From contig DITK01000053.1 in the NCBI GenBank assembly GCA_002422785.1, forward strand, positions 71,899-87,256: 15,358 bases of DNA, read 5' to 3'. The stretch is from Francisellaceae bacterium UBA6186 (lineage in GTDB: Bacteria; Pseudomonadota; Gammaproteobacteria; UBA6186; Azoamicaceae). The position numbers were made by a program, and so were the translations under genes. Of the stretch, positions 1 through 6,428 are shown in pieces (the stretch's first letter is position 1; each line of letters opens with the position of its first letter). The notes below the pieces were generated by a model. That model did not search any database, was not told where the DNA came from, and saw nothing but the letters and a program-made list of their open reading frames with translations.

Positions 1-47
1 AAGGACTGAAAATCCTTGTGTCGTGGGTTCGATTCCCTCTCTGGCCA
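1..47 (+). tRNA. tRNA-Phe (GAA), 3' part only
   Basis: The 3' portion of a tRNA gene begins at the window edge. The anticodon stem AAGGA/TCCTT (1-5 and 13-17) encloses the loop CTGAAAA, giving anticodon GAA and so phenylalanine. The variable loop GTGTC (18-22), the T arm with loop TTCGATT (28-34) and the acceptor strand TCTGGCC plus discriminator A (40-47) follow. The D arm and 5' acceptor strand lie outside. The bases after the discriminator are TTA, so CCA is not encoded and would have to be added by tRNA nucleotidyltransferase. Position 2 of the T stem (24 against 38) is a T-T mismatch, which is unusual for a functional tRNA. Confidence 0.88.
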
Positions 48-90
48 TTAATAACATTAATATGTTAGTGCTGTAAAATATCGAACGATT

Positions 91-111
91 ATATCCACAG
101 AGTTATACACA
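91..111 (+). promoter_or_regulatory. DnaA box pair (one near match, one perfect)
   Basis: TTATACACA at 103-111 matches the TTATNCACA consensus exactly. ATATCCACA at 91-99 differs from it only at the first base. They lie 12 bases apart in the same orientation, the same spacing as the pair at 486-506. Confidence 0.65.
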
Positions 112-128
112 GAATTATTGGGGAAATT

Positions 129-187
129 GTTTATTATTAATAATCATTTAATATTATGTTTAGTAATAATTAATATAAACAATACTT
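129..187. other. Candidate AT-rich DNA-unwinding element
   Basis: Only about six of these 59 bases are G or C, which stands out even against the AT-rich background. The segment lies between the DnaA boxes at 103 and 246, a usual position for a duplex-unwinding element. This is inferred from composition and position only. Confidence 0.4.
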
Positions 188-245
188 TGACAAACAACGT
201 AAACAGATCAAAAAATCAACATCAGCAAATAGTTTGCTCTTTAAG

Positions 246-254
246 TTATACACA
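246..254 (+). promoter_or_regulatory. DnaA box TTATACACA
   Basis: Perfect match to TTATNCACA, identical to the box at 103-111 and in the same orientation. Confidence 0.6.
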
Positions 255-368
255 TAAAGATTGGCGTTATTTATCTCTAAATAAACAAAGGTTGTATCAT
301 AATACATAATTACTTTATATTGCAACAAAAATTATGTAACAATTTTTAAAAACAAAAATCGTCATACA

Positions 369-381
369 AATCAATGTGTTA
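369..381 (+). promoter_or_regulatory. Candidate IHF binding site
   Basis: AATCAATGTGTTA fits the IHF consensus WATCAANNNNTTR at every defined position. It lies between the DnaA boxes at 246 and 486. In E. coli oriC, an IHF site between DnaA boxes bends the origin. In AT-rich DNA this consensus also arises by chance, so the context carries much of the weight. Confidence 0.45.
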
Positions 382-485
382 CAAAAAAATCTAGTGCCTT
401 TGAATAACAAAAAATAATAATTATAGAACCCATCAACACCGTAACAATTTTTATTTGCGTAATTCAGCTAAAATATTTTTATTTG

Positions 486-506
486 TTATCCACAAGGTTA
501 TCCACA
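486..506 (+). promoter_or_regulatory. Tandem pair of perfect DnaA boxes
   Basis: TTATCCACA occurs at 486-494 and again at 498-506, in the same orientation and 12 bases start to start. This is the strongest consensus form of the DnaA box, and close tandem pairs favour cooperative DnaA binding. Confidence 0.75.
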
Positions 507-630
507 ACTACGAGTGTAAATGTTTCTCATTTAATGAATATATTAGGCATAAATTAGACATACTAAATATATTTTAAATACCAGAACAAAAAACATGCAA
601 AAATTAACTAGAAAAATTTCGTCAACAAAC

Positions 631-639
631 TTATCCACA
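631..639 (+). promoter_or_regulatory. DnaA box TTATCCACA
   Basis: Perfect high-affinity consensus box. It is the last of the series and lies about 110 bases before the first downstream gene start. Confidence 0.62.
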
Positions 640-673
640 AGAAAAATATATACGTCAATTTCTGATAAATTTA

Positions 674-702
674 TTTAAAATATTTATGCATACTAATATA
701 CT
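674..702 (+). promoter_or_regulatory. Possible sigma-70 promoter for the small ORF and priA
   Basis: TTTAAA (674-679, four of six matches to TTGACA) lies 17 bases before TATACT (697-702, five of six matches to TATAAT). Transcription would start near 709, about 40 bases before the ATG at 749. AT-rich DNA yields many such matches, so confidence is limited. Confidence 0.32.
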
Positions 703-748
703 GCTTAAAGACCAATCATGGTTGTCGAAAAAATAATAGGAGATGGTT

Positions 749-928
749 ATGGACAATGACAACACCAATATCAGCACATCAAAAATTTTTCGTATAGGCC
801 ATAGAACTATAAAAAAAAGAAACCATTTACTGTTGCAAACAGTACGGAAAAGTAGATTTTTACGCCGCAATCCAAATAATTATAAAAAACCAAATATAAC
901 AACAGCGATCATAAATGAAGATAGCTAA
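749..928 (+). CDS. Small basic orphan protein upstream of priA
   Basis: This encodes 59 residues. I do not recognise it. An in-frame ATG lies at 743, but AGGAG at 738-742 sits 6 bases before the ATG at 749, which I take as the start. The product has a short polar N-terminus rich in Asn and Asp, then a strongly basic centre (roughly residues 17-50, many Arg and Lys, with RKSRFLRR at about 35-42), and a polar tail. There is no membrane segment or cysteine pattern. Basic character suggests nucleic-acid or ribosome binding, but this is only inferred. In many gammaproteobacteria a small ribosomal protein gene (rpmE) lies beside priA, but this sequence does not resemble L31. It overlaps priA by 14 bases and priA lacks its own clear Shine-Dalgarno, so its translation may feed priA. 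Confidence 0.5.
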   Translation: MDNDNTNISTSKIFRIGHRTIKKRNHLLLQTVRKSRFLRRNPNNYKKPNITTAIINEDS

Positions 929-2924
929 AGTTGCTTTGTTTTCACAATTAAAAAAAATATTTGATTATATTATCCCTGAAATAATGATACCTCATGCTAT
1001 TATAGGCACGAGAGTCATAATACCTTTTGGTAAAAAAACATTAATTGGTTTTATAGTAAATATAACCCATGAAACTGACGTTGCTCAAAATAAACTAAAG
1101 CCTATTATCAAGTTAATAGATTTAGAGCCAATTTTTTCTACATCGTTATATAAAACACTGCTTTGGGCTGTTAACTATTATCAAACTTCTATCGGATCAA
1201 TATTAGATTGTGCTTTGCCAACATACTGCAAAGAAAATAAATCACCTAAAAACAACAACCTAAATACTATGGTAAAATATAAGCAATTAACTAACCATGA
1301 TCCGGAAAATATAGTATTAAATACTGCTCAAAAAATTATTATCGATGATATGTTAACAAAAATTAATCAATTTAATGTCAGCTTATTAGAAGGAGTGACC
1401 GGCAGCGGTAAAACAGAAGTTTATTTACAGTTAACCGATGAAATGCTGCAGCAAAATAAACAAACTCTAATATTGGTTCCGGAAATCGGTTTAACTCCAC
1501 AAACATTTCAACGTTTTACTAAACGCTTTGGCGATATAGAAATTGCTATCTTACATTCTGATATAAGCAAGAAACAACGCTACTTAAATTGGCTAAATGC
1601 TAAAAATGGCAAAGCTAAAATTATTTTAGGCACCAGATCCGCAGCCTTTGTTCCTATGTTAAATCCAGGATTATTTATTATTGATGAAGAACATGATTTA
1701 TCTTTTAAGCAACAAGATTATCTACATTATATGGCTAGAGATTTTTTAATTATGCGAGCTAAATTTACAAATTGCCCAATTTTATTGGGATCTGCAACCC
1801 CCAGTCTAGAAACCCTATATAACGCTAATTTAAATAAATATCTACACTATAAACTACCAAATAGAGCCATATCTGCATTACCAAAAATTGAAATTATAGA
1901 TATACGACATAAAAAATTATCAGCTGGGCTGTCTAATATGGCTATAACTGAAATTAAACAATATTTAGATAATAATCACCAAGTATTATTATTTATTAAT
2001 CGTCGCGGTTTTGCGCCAGTACTTAAATGCTTTAGTTGTCAATTTATACAAAAATGTACAAGTTGCGATACCAATATGGTTTGGCATATCTATACTAATA
2101 AATTACACTGTCATCACTGCCAAGAAACTAAATCAATACCAGACATGTGCCCAAATTGTAATAATAATAAGTTGATGCCTTTAGGACAAGGAACAGAGCG
2201 CATAGAACAATTATTTCAAGAAATATTTCCAGCAGCTAATATTTCTAGAATCGATAAAGACTCTACTGCTAAAAAGCAAGATTTTAACAAGATTATATCA
2301 GATATCCTAGATCAAAAGGTCAATTTATTAATCGGGACTCAAATGATAGCTAAAGGGCACCATTTCCCCAATTTAGGACTAGTTGTTATAATTGATTTAG
2401 ACAGTACACTATTTAGTAGTGATTTTCGTTCTACAGAAAGATTGGGACAGTTAATTATTCAGGTTGCCGGTAGAGCTGGAAGATGCAATTTAGGAAAAGT
2501 ATTATTACAAACTTCTTACCCAAACAATCCTGTAATTCAGGCAATAGCTAACTATGATTATCATGGTTTTTCTCAAATATTATTTAAAGAAAGAGAAATT
2601 TCTGAATTACCACCATTTAGCCACCAAATACTATGGCGAGCAGAAGGCAGCAGCAGCAAGTCTTGTTTAGAATTTTTAACTAAAATTAAACAATTAGCTA
2701 ATAAATTCTCTACGCAAGAGAAAAATTGTTGCAAAATTTTTGGTCCGATCCCGGCCATAATGGAGAAGCGTAAAAAAAAATTCCATGCTAGATTACTATT
2801 TCAAGATATTAATAGAAGTAAATTACAAAATTTAACTAGTTATCTTGTAAATTTTGTAGCTAATAACAAAATTTTATCTTCTGTAGCTTGGTCAATAGAC
2901 GTTGACCCAAAAGAAATATTTTAA
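915..2924 (+). CDS. priA: Primosomal protein N' (replication restart helicase PriA)
   Basis: PriA is a superfamily 2 3'-to-5' DNA helicase that recognises stalled or repaired forks and loads DnaB through PriB/DnaT. The product is 669 residues, somewhat shorter than E. coli PriA (732). The N-terminal fork-binding domain is recognisable (VALFSQLKKIFDYIIPE, then IPFGKK). Walker A GVTGSGKTE is at residues 160-168 and the Walker B box DEEH at 257-260. Eight cysteines in four CxxC pairs between residues 372 and 415 form the two-zinc module inserted between the helicase lobes. GQGTERIEQLF and the QVAGRAGR motif VI follow. The start at 915 matches the beginning of the family but has no obvious ribosome-binding site and overlaps the preceding small ORF by 14 bases, which suggests translational coupling. 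It lies next to the putative origin. Confidence 0.97.
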   Translation: MKIAKVALFSQLKKIFDYIIPEIMIPHAIIGTRVIIPFGKKTLIGFIVNITHETDVAQNKLKPIIKLIDLEPIFSTSLYKTLLWAVNYYQTSIGSILDCALPTYCKENKSPKNNNLNTMVKYKQLTNHDPENIVLNTAQKIIIDDMLTKINQFNVSLLEGVTGSGKTEVYLQLTDEMLQQNKQTLILVPEIGLTPQTFQRFTKRFGDIEIAILHSDISKKQRYLNWLNAKNGKAKIILGTRSAAFVPMLNPGLFIIDEEHDLSFKQQDYLHYMARDFLIMRAKFTNCPILLGSATPSLETLYNANLNKYLHYKLPNRAISALPKIEIIDIRHKKLSAGLSNMAITEIKQYLDNNHQVLLFINRRGFAPVLKCFSCQFIQKCTSCDTNMVWHIYTNKLHCHHCQETKSIPDMCPNCNNNKLMPLGQGTERIEQLFQEIFPAANISRIDKDSTAKKQDFNKIISDILDQKVNLLIGTQMIAKGHHFPNLGLVVIIDLDSTLFSSDFRSTERLGQLIIQVAGRAGRCNLGKVLLQTSYPNNPVIQAIANYDYHGFSQILFKEREISELPPFSHQILWRAEGSSSKSCLEFLTKIKQLANKFSTQEKNCCKIFGPIPAIMEKRKKKFHARLLFQDINRSKLQNLTSYLVNFVANNKILSSVAWSIDVDPKEIF

Positions 2925-2941
2925 ATAAAGGAGATGTTTTT

Positions 2942-4003
2942 GTGATAAATCTTAACGCAGCAGGAAAGATAGTAATAAGTTTAAAAAAAACTAAATTAAA
3001 TCTAACAGAACAACGTATCTTGCCTCATAAAAACATTGGTGGGGTCATTTTATTTGCTAGAAATTTTGAGAATAAACAACAAATAACTAAATTAGTTACG
3101 ATTATCAAAAAATTAAATAAAAATATTTTGATAATGGTAGATCATGAAGGTGGCAAAGTATGGAGATTTAACAATAAAGAATTCCCAAACCCCGGAGCCA
3201 TGCACACATTAGGAGATCTGTATAATATTAACTCACTAGATGCTGTGGATAAGGCATATAATTTTGGTTATCACATAGCTCGTGATTTATTAAGCTGTGG
3301 CATAGATTTAAATTTAGCTCCAATTCTAGATTTGGGCACTAAAAATAGCGATGGTTCTTATATTAGTACAATAATAGGTAATTTGGGTCGAGCTTTTCAT
3401 CAGGATCCAGTAGTAGTTGCCAGATTAGCGGCTAGTTTTATTAAAGGGCAACAAGATGCCGGGATGAAATCGGTAGGCAAGCATTTTCCCGGACACGGAT
3501 CAACAGAATCAGATACTCATTTAACAACAACAATCGATTTAAGAAGCAAACAAGAAATTTTTAGTAAAGATATAGAGCCTTTTAGATTACTAATTACAGG
3601 TGATCCTTCAATAGATATTAAACCAAATACCTTACAAGCTGTAATGCCAGCTCACATCATTTATCCAGCAATAGATGAAAATCCAGCTGGATATTCTAAA
3701 ATGTGGTTACAAAACATCTTGCGTAAACAATTAAATTTTAATGGAATCATTATTAGCGATTGTTTGTCGATGAAAGCTATTCAAGACTTTTTATATCAAA
3801 ATCAAAATCGCCTAGAAATTAAATCTATCATGACTAATTTAAATATTACTAAAAAACAAGCGGTCAACTTAATTGCTACCACAAAAGCCTTGCAAGCTGG
3901 CTGTGATTTAGTCATTTTCAATGGTTTGCATGGCACGGATTTACTACAGTTATTAAATAATTTGGATCTTGTTAATATATCTTCTGAATCCACTGTGTCA
4001 TAA
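2942..4003 (+). CDS. nagZ: Beta-N-acetylhexosaminidase NagZ (glycoside hydrolase family 3)
   Basis: NagZ is a cytoplasmic enzyme that removes N-acetylglucosamine from anhydromuropeptides during peptidoglycan recycling. The product is 353 residues (E. coli NagZ, 341). The family signature KHFPGHGSTESDTH spans residues 180-193 and contains the mobile-loop histidine and aspartate. The nucleophile Asp273 lies in IISDCLSMKAI. The substrate-binding segment reads VDHEGGKVWRF where E. coli has VDQEGGRVQRF. The start is GTG at 2942, preceded by AGGAG (2929-2933) with 8 bases of spacing. The in-frame priA stop is 17 bases upstream, so the two are probably cotranscribed. There is a short insertion around residues 128-140 relative to E. 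coli. The identification is secure. Confidence 0.95.
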   Translation: MINLNAAGKIVISLKKTKLNLTEQRILPHKNIGGVILFARNFENKQQITKLVTIIKKLNKNILIMVDHEGGKVWRFNNKEFPNPGAMHTLGDLYNINSLDAVDKAYNFGYHIARDLLSCGIDLNLAPILDLGTKNSDGSYISTIIGNLGRAFHQDPVVVARLAASFIKGQQDAGMKSVGKHFPGHGSTESDTHLTTTIDLRSKQEIFSKDIEPFRLLITGDPSIDIKPNTLQAVMPAHIIYPAIDENPAGYSKMWLQNILRKQLNFNGIIISDCLSMKAIQDFLYQNQNRLEIKSIMTNLNITKKQAVNLIATTKALQAGCDLVIFNGLHGTDLLQLLNNLDLVNISSESTVS

Positions 4004-4012
4004 TGTATAAGT

Positions 4013-5008
4013 ATGAATAATATGATTAAACAACGATTAGCATTATTAAAAAATAAAAGCCTCGCAATCTCTTGTGTGATTCCTTGCTTTAACGAAGCTG
4101 AAATAATCATTGTTTTTTTAAGAGAATTAATTTGTCATTTAGAAAAAATTACTGATAATTTTAAATTAATCATTATAGATGACGGCAGCTCAGATGATAC
4201 TGTTGATCAAATATTAAATTTCAAACAATCAGCATCTCTAAAATATGCGCCAAATATTAAATTAATTCAATTATCTAGAAATTTTGGTAAAGAAATCGCT
4301 TTATTTGCAGGAATAGAATGCGCATCTTGTGATCCTAATAATGCTGCCACTATACTTATAGATGCAGATTGTCAGCATCCAATTACATTAATATCAACAA
4401 TGCTAGATCATTGGAGCAATGGCTTTGATATGGTATACGGTATTCGTAATAATAGAGCAGATGAACCGTGGCTTAAAAGGATCCTAACCAAATGGTTTTA
4501 TGGCCTAATGCAATCGATAACAAAAATAAACATCATTGCTAATGCCGGAGATTTTAGATTGTTAGATCAAAAAGTTGTTACAGCTTTAGCAGCATGCAAA
4601 GAACATAATCGTTTTACTAAAGGTCTTTATGCCTGGGTTGGATTTAAAAGTTACGGTATTGAATTTAAAGCTTACCATAGAACCAGTGGTACAAGCACTT
4701 TTGGTATAAAAAATTTAACCGATTTAGCTATCACAGGCATCATATCTTTCTCTGATATACCACTTAGGATCTTAAGTTTAATTGGTTTATGCATATCCGG
4801 TATAGCTTTTACATATGCATTATATATGATTATAAAAACTACTATTTATGGTATAGAGGTTCCTGGCTATCTTTCTTTAATGATAGCCATAATATTTTTT
4901 GGTGGGATCCAATTGTTTTCTATCGGTATTGTAGGAGAATATATTGCACGTATTTTTAATGAAGTAAAAAATCGACCACATTATATAATACAAAATATTT
5001 TTGATTAA
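4013..5008 (+). CDS. Membrane-anchored family 2 glycosyltransferase (polyprenyl-phosphate glycosyltransferase, GtrB/ArnC/DPM1-like)
   Basis: This 331-residue enzyme has a GT-A fold cytoplasmic domain and two C-terminal membrane helices. That is the architecture of enzymes that move a sugar from a nucleotide donor to undecaprenyl phosphate for O-antigen or lipid A modification. VIPCFNEAE near residue 22 begins the GT2 domain. The nucleotide-binding IDDGSSDDT has Asp56 and Asp57, and the metal-binding DAD is at 117-119 within DADCQHP. QLSRNFGKE is the typical linker motif. Hydrophobic helices lie at about 248-275 and 285-312, ending in GEYIARIFNEVKNRP, which is highly typical of the GtrB group. 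The gene starts 9 bases after nagZ with no strong ribosome-binding site. The sugar cannot be read from the sequence. The window also encodes ManC, so mannose is one possibility, but this is inference. Confidence 0.9.
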   Translation: MNNMIKQRLALLKNKSLAISCVIPCFNEAEIIIVFLRELICHLEKITDNFKLIIIDDGSSDDTVDQILNFKQSASLKYAPNIKLIQLSRNFGKEIALFAGIECASCDPNNAATILIDADCQHPITLISTMLDHWSNGFDMVYGIRNNRADEPWLKRILTKWFYGLMQSITKINIIANAGDFRLLDQKVVTALAACKEHNRFTKGLYAWVGFKSYGIEFKAYHRTSGTSTFGIKNLTDLAITGIISFSDIPLRILSLIGLCISGIAFTYALYMIIKTTIYGIEVPGYLSLMIAIIFFGGIQLFSIGIVGEYIARIFNEVKNRPHYIIQNIFD

Positions 5009-5028
5009 TAAATTTAATTGATACATAA

Positions 5029-5199
5029 TTATTTTTGTTGTAATTTATTTAGTTGTAATTGTTCGATAGCATGGAAAAAATCGTCTTCTAAACAAGCTTT
5101 AGTTTGTTTTACTTGAGATAGTTCCACCTCTAACTGTTGCACTCTAGCTTTTTGTACAGTTAATAATTTTTGTAAGATCTTTATTATTCCTACCGACAT
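5029..5199 (-). CDS. Small coiled-coil protein, unrecognised
   Basis: This 56-residue product is predicted to be one alpha helix. Leucine, valine and glutamine recur in heptad-like fashion (ILQKLLTVQKARVQQLEVEL), so a coiled coil is likely. An upstream in-frame ATG at 5220 would add seven residues. GGGAGG lies 8 bases before the ATG at 5199, which makes the inner start the better choice. The gene converges with the glycosyltransferase gene, whose stop lies only 20 bases away, and diverges from the small gene at 5425. It resembles in size the ZapB-like coiled-coil proteins, but I see no diagnostic motif and do not assign it. It is the only minus-strand gene between 749 and 13622. Confidence 0.5.
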   Translation of the reverse strand: MSVGIIKILQKLLTVQKARVQQLEVELSQVKQTKACLEDDFFHAIEQLQLNKLQQK

Positions 5200-5232
5200 A
5201 TTTATGCCCTCCCATGGCATTTACGAACAGTA

Positions 5233-5249
5233 ATAACATGACCTGTTAT
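5233..5249. promoter_or_regulatory. Short palindrome upstream of the minus-strand small gene
   Basis: ATAACA (5233-5238) and TGTTAT (5244-5249) form a 6-base inverted repeat around TGACC. It lies about 34-50 bases upstream of the start at 5199, within the 225-base divergent intergenic region. It could be an operator half-site pair. No run of T follows it on either strand, so it is not a terminator. The rest of 5200-5424 shows only the promoter listed next. Confidence 0.25.
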
Positions 5250-5371
5250 CAGATCTCTTTCAATGTCCTTATGATCAAAAATATTACAGATTTTTTTGCG
5301 AAAATGATATAGAGTTTATCTTACAAACAACAACTAAATAACCCTAAATGAATTGCTAGATGTATATTTTA

Positions 5372-5401
5372 TTGATTAAATGTTAACAATTCAGGTATAA
5401 T
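5372..5401 (+). promoter_or_regulatory. Probable sigma-70 promoter
   Basis: A perfect TATAAT (5396-5401) is preceded at 18 bases by TTGATT (5372-5377, four of six matches to TTGACA). It would start transcription close to 5408, just ahead of the ATG at 5425. Because no terminator is visible afterwards, it could also feed ruvA and the genes beyond. Confidence 0.5.
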
Positions 5402-5424
5402 AGAATTATTTATTGGATGTACAT

Positions 5425-5667
5425 ATGAAAAATCTAGAAAAAAAAATAGAAACAATTTCTCTTGATTTAGATGATATTATTGCAAATATAGATGCCATTA
5501 TTAAAACGCATAACCAAAAACAGCTATCCAAGAAAAAAAATTATTCCAAAAAATTAAAAATAGAACATTTAAACGATTTAGCACATATTATAACTACTGC
5601 TAAAAATATTGTAGATTTTCTGTTATTAGAAAGCACAGACCATGATCTTATAAAAAAGCCTAAATAA
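5425..5667 (+). CDS. Small charged protein, unrecognised, upstream of ruvA
   Basis: This encodes 80 residues. I do not recognise the family. The frame also opens at a TTG at 5413, but TGGAT (5414-5418) sits 6 bases before the ATG at 5425 and a perfect -10 box lies just upstream, so I place the start there. The first 30 residues are amphipathic with acidic positions (ISLDLDDIIANID). Residues about 33-48 are a lysine-rich stretch (KQLSKKKNYSKKLK). A second amphipathic helix around residues 48-70 follows. There is no cysteine or signal peptide. It sits where ruvC often lies in gammaproteobacteria, but it is far too short and lacks the RuvC acidic residues. A stretch of 110 bases without a gene separates it from ruvA. 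Confidence 0.5.
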   Translation: MKNLEKKIETISLDLDDIIANIDAIIKTHNQKQLSKKKNYSKKLKIEHLNDLAHIITTAKNIVDFLLLESTDHDLIKKPK

Positions 5668-5777
5668 ACAAGCAAGAGCATATCCATTCGAAAATAGTAT
5701 TTTTTATCAATCATTTTAAGATTAGCCAAAACAGTGTTAAACTTTGGTAATTTTTTATAAATTACAATGTGGTAAAT

Positions 5778-6428
5778 ATGATATTCCAACTAACAGGCCG
5801 TCTAGCAGCAAAAAATGGGTTGCTTATAGTTGTAGATATAGGCGGTATTGGTTACGGTATTTTCGCTCCGATGAGCACTTTATCAAAATTACCAGAAATC
5901 GGTAAAGAAGTTTTATTACATACTCATCTTATTGTTAGGGAAGATGCTCATATTTTATATGGTTTTTTAGAAGAAAAAGAAAAATTTTTATTTTGCGAAT
6001 TAATAAAGATATCTGGATTTGGTCCAAAATTAGCATTATCGATTTTATCTCATTTAAGTGTTGAACAATTTTTGAATATTATTATGCTAAAAAATATCTC
6101 AAAGTTAACAGACATACCTGGTATTGGTCACAAAATAGCTCAACGCTTAATAGTTGAGATGGAAAATAATATTAATAGCAAAAAATTTGCTGAACTACTA
6201 TCATTGAATAATTCCGTTGTTAATGTTGATTATCCATTAATTATAAGTGAAAATGTTATTAACGATGCCCAAGAAGCTTTAATTTCTTTGGGTTATAAAC
6301 AAAAAGAAGCTATTATAGCTATTAGGGCCGTAATAAATAATAAAGATAATAATATAATAAAGACCATCTCTAGCGAACAATTGTTAAGAGAGGCATTAAA
6401 AAATTTATCAAAAGTATATTATGATTAA
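5778..6428 (+). CDS. ruvA: Holliday junction branch migration protein RuvA
   Basis: RuvA binds the four-way DNA junction as a tetramer and recruits the RuvB motors to drive branch migration. The product is 216 residues (E. coli RuvA, 203). Domain I (OB fold) covers about 1-64 with DIGGIGY at 20-26. Two helix-hairpin-helix DNA-binding motifs follow, with GFGPKLALSIL starting at residue 80 and PGIGHKIAQRLIVEM at 114. The C-terminal domain III (about 165-216, ALISLGYKQKEA) contacts RuvB. The start at ATG 5778 aligns position by position with E. coli RuvA. A GTG at 5769 would add three residues. No strong ribosome-binding site precedes either start. It overlaps ruvB by 8 bases. Confidence 0.95.
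   Translation: MIFQLTGRLAAKNGLLIVVDIGGIGYGIFAPMSTLSKLPEIGKEVLLHTHLIVREDAHILYGFLEEKEKFLFCELIKISGFGPKLALSILSHLSVEQFLNIIMLKNISKLTDIPGIGHKIAQRLIVEMENNINSKKFAELLSLNNSVVNVDYPLIISENVINDAQEALISLGYKQKEAIIAIRAVINNKDNNIIKTISSEQLLREALKNLSKVYYD

Larger units (their letters stand above)
60..748. other. oriC: Candidate chromosomal replication origin (oriC-like region)
   Basis: This stretch of nearly 700 bases has no convincing gene. Seen directly: five perfect TTATNCACA DnaA boxes (103-111, 246-254, 486-494, 498-506, 631-639), one near match (91-99), a perfect IHF consensus (369-381), and a segment of about 90% AT at 129-187 that could serve as an unwinding element. A 10-of-13 match to the E. coli 13-mer family lies on the minus strand at 197-209 (GATCTGTTTACGT). 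All boxes point the same way. Nearly all genes downstream run rightward, away from this region, as expected for leading-strand genes beside an origin. The dnaA, mnmG and rpmH neighbours found beside many origins are absent, but origins not next to dnaA are known. The number of perfect boxes makes chance unlikely. The functional call is an inference. Confidence 0.68.

Noticed and set aside
52..67. Inverted repeat TAACAT/ATGTTA after the tRNA as a terminator
   Set aside because: The stem is only 6 bases, mostly A-T, with no run of T after it.
118..309. 63-residue plus-strand frame inside the origin-like region
   Set aside because: It has no good ribosome-binding site, composition follows the AT-rich background (Asn, Ile, Leu), and it runs through a perfect DnaA box. 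It is best read as chance.
655..870. 71-residue minus-strand frame with a hydrophobic stretch
   Set aside because: It is largely the reverse of the small ORF at 749-928, which has a clear ribosome-binding site. The hydrophobic look arises from complementing Asn/Lys-rich codons.
3802..4110. 102-residue minus-strand frame across the nagZ/glycosyltransferase junction
   Set aside because: It lies opposite two secure genes and has no supporting ribosome-binding site or recognisable content.
5009..5028. Bidirectional terminator between the convergent genes
   Set aside because: The 20 bases hold no stem-loop that I can find. Nearby T runs lack a GC-containing stem.
5425..5667. ZapA, with a ZapB-like divergent partner
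   Set aside because: The divergent small-gene layout recalls zapA loci, but the product lacks the ZapA N-terminal domain pattern and the sequence does not align by eye.
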